The translations under genes and the position numbers were made by a program. Below are positions 5,901 through 6,982 of a stretch of 6,982 nt of DNA, one piece after another. Under the pieces are notes generated by a model. That model made no database searches. It saw only the letters and a list, made by a program, of their open reading frames with translations, and was not told the origin of the DNA. Source of the stretch: Chloroflexota bacterium. Its GTDB lineage: Bacteria; Chloroflexota; Limnocylindria; Limnocylindrales; CSP1-4. The stretch is from NCBI GenBank assembly GCA_005881055.1, contig VBHW01000018.1:1-6982 (forward strand), read 5' to 3'. Each line of letters begins with the position of its first letter. The first letter of the stretch is position 1.

Positions 5901-6982
5901 ATGCGCATCGAGGCCGTCCGGGTCGACGAGCTGGAGGTGCCGTTCCGCACGCCCTTCGAGACCGCCGGACGGACGTGGCGTTCGAGGCGGCTCGCTCTCC
6001 TCCGAATCCTCGTCGGTGTCGAGGAGGGACTCGGCGAGATCGCGCTCGAGGGGCCGGGCGGACTCCCGGTCCCGATCCCCCCGGGTCTCCTCGAGCTCCT
6101 CGTCGGCGTCGAGCTCGATACGGCCGAGTCGGTGGGACGGGCGCTCACCGCGATCGAGAACGGCTGGACGCTCGGGCGGGCCGCCCGCGCGGGCGCCGAG
6201 ACCGCGGTGATGGACCTCACCTCGCGCCTCTCCGGCGCACGCCTGTGCGACCGGCTGACGAATCGACCGTCAGGGAGCGTGCTGCTGAACGGCCTCGTGG
6301 GCGCCGAGCGGCCGAGCACCGCGGCAAGGGCCGCCGACCGCCTCGTCCGCGCTGGGTTCGGCTGCCTGAAGATCAAGGCCGACGGCGACGTCGTCGAGCG
6401 TGCCTCCGCCGTCCGCGCGAAGGTCGGTCCCGCGGTGCGGCTCCGCGTCGACGCCAACGGAACGTGGCCCGAGCGACTCGCGATCGAGACGATGCGCGAC
6501 CTCCGCCCGCTCGACCTCGAGTACGTCGAGCAGCCGATCCCGCCGAGCCTCGGGGCTGCCGCGCTCGCGCGGGTGAGGCGGACCGGCGGCGTGCCGGTCG
6601 CCGCGGACGAGGCCGTCACGGATCCCGAGGGTGCCGCGGAGCTGCTCCTGGCGGGGGCCGTCGACGCCCTCGTCGTGAAGCCGTCGCGGGTTGGCGGCCC
6701 CCGCCAGGCCCGCCGCATCGTCGAGCTCGCGTCCGACCTCGGGATCGGGGTGACGATCTCGACGCTCTTCGAGACCGGCGTGGGGCTCGCCGCGGCCCTG
6801 CACGTCGCCGCGTCGGTTCCGGACGTCGGGGCGGCCCACGGCCTCGCGACGGCGGGTCTGCTCGAGTCGGACCTCCTGATCGAGGGGCCGGTGGTCGCGG
6901 ACGGCAGGCTCGCCCTGCCCGCCGGGCCGGGACTCGGGATCCGCCTCGACTGGGATGCGGTCGACGCCTACCGGGTGCGATG
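5901..6982 (+). CDS. menC: o-Succinylbenzoate synthase (MenC), stop codon cut at window end
   Basis: Enolase-superfamily enzyme that dehydrates SHCHC to o-succinylbenzoate; cytoplasmic, Mg-dependent. The frame from ATG 5901 is open for 360 codons to the final base; no other in-frame start is close, and GAGGG sits 4 bases upstream. The capping domain begins MRIEAVRVDELEVPFRTPFE. The barrel domain shows catalytic LKIKA with Lys157 and Lys159, RVDANGTW with metal ligand Asp184, EYVEQPIPP with Glu210, VAADEAV with Asp236, and VVKPSRVGGPRQA with the second catalytic Lys260. These match the Lys/Asp/Glu/Asp/Lys set of OSBS (E. coli Lys133, Asp161, Glu190, Asp213, Lys235). The C-terminal part has the expected TISTLFETGVG and HGLATAGLL segments, so the protein is essentially complete. 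The window ends in TG after codon 360; an A as the next base would give TGA. Relatives include N-succinylamino acid racemase and dipeptide epimerases, and some enzymes do both jobs, but the men context makes OSBS the main role. Confidence 0.93.
   Translation, partial: MRIEAVRVDELEVPFRTPFETAGRTWRSRRLALLRILVGVEEGLGEIALEGPGGLPVPIPPGLLELLVGVELDTAESVGRALTAIENGWTLGRAARAGAETAVMDLTSRLSGARLCDRLTNRPSGSVLLNGLVGAERPSTAARAADRLVRAGFGCLKIKADGDVVERASAVRAKVGPAVRLRVDANGTWPERLAIETMRDLRPLDLEYVEQPIPPSLGAAALARVRRTGGVPVAADEAVTDPEGAAELLLAGAVDALVVKPSRVGGPRQARRIVELASDLGIGVTISTLFETGVGLAAALHVAASVPDVGAAHGLATAGLLESDLLIEGPVVADGRLALPAGPGLGIRLDWDAVDAYRVR
6980..6982 (+). other. Possible start codon of the next operon gene
   Basis: The last three bases are ATG, placed so that one more A would make an ATGA overlap with a TGA stop of menC. 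This is the same arrangement as the menD-menH junction. The gene itself is out of view; menE (o-succinylbenzoate-CoA ligase) is a reasonable but untested guess because that step is the one missing between MenC and MenB. Confidence 0.4.

Noticed and set aside
5777..6718. Long minus-strand open frame (313 codons) opposite menC and the end of menA
   Set aside because: Its product is rich in Arg, Ser, Pro and Thr without any domain, as expected for the antisense of GC-rich coding DNA, and the plus strand here carries a fully recognisable MenC.
1..6982. Mobile elements, CRISPR arrays, tRNA or other RNA genes, or a novel defence or metabolic system
   Set aside because: Both strands are accounted for by tightly packed menaquinone genes with conserved motifs; no inverted repeats, spaced direct repeats, transposase-like frames or unexplained gaps were seen.

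Overview
The window is one stretch of a menaquinone (vitamin K2) biosynthesis operon read entirely on the + strand. Six consecutive genes can be recognised from their protein motifs: isochorismate synthase (menF, 5' end cut off by the window edge), SEPHCHC synthase (menD), SHCHC synthase (menH), DHNA-CoA synthase (menB), the DHNA prenyltransferase (menA) and o-succinylbenzoate synthase (menC, reaching the last base of the window). The DNA is very GC-rich, with strongly G/C-biased third codon positions, and this produces many spurious reading frames on both strands. The source is a high-GC menaquinone-using bacterium. The bicarbonate-type MenB and the clustering of all these genes argue mildly against a typical mycobacterium-like actinobacterium. 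A high-GC Chloroflexota or similar soil/freshwater lineage is possible, but the taxon cannot be fixed from this sequence alone.

Layout: menF fragment 1-1336; menD 1333-3255; menH 3252-4118; menB 4118-4939; menA 4936-5868; a 32-base gap; menC from 5901 to the end. Four of the five junctions are stop/start overlaps of 1 or 4 bases (GTGA, ATGA, TGATG, GTGA), so the genes are almost certainly co-transcribed and translationally coupled. An ATG in the last three bases may start the next gene in the same overlapping manner. No promoter, terminator, RNA gene, mobile element or CRISPR array is visible. The promoter must lie upstream of the window.

Pathway: MenF makes isochorismate from chorismate. 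MenD adds the succinyl semialdehyde unit from 2-oxoglutarate. MenH eliminates pyruvate to give SHCHC, and MenC dehydrates that to o-succinylbenzoate. A MenE ligase, not in the window, would make the CoA ester, MenB closes the second ring to DHNA-CoA, a thioesterase (not in the window) releases DHNA, and membrane-bound MenA prenylates it. MenG/UbiE methylation is also not encoded here. I find the window to be a conventional biosynthetic operon and see no previously undescribed system. The points worth a second look are the gene order (menA inserted between menB and menC), the two edge-truncated genes, and some protein-level details.
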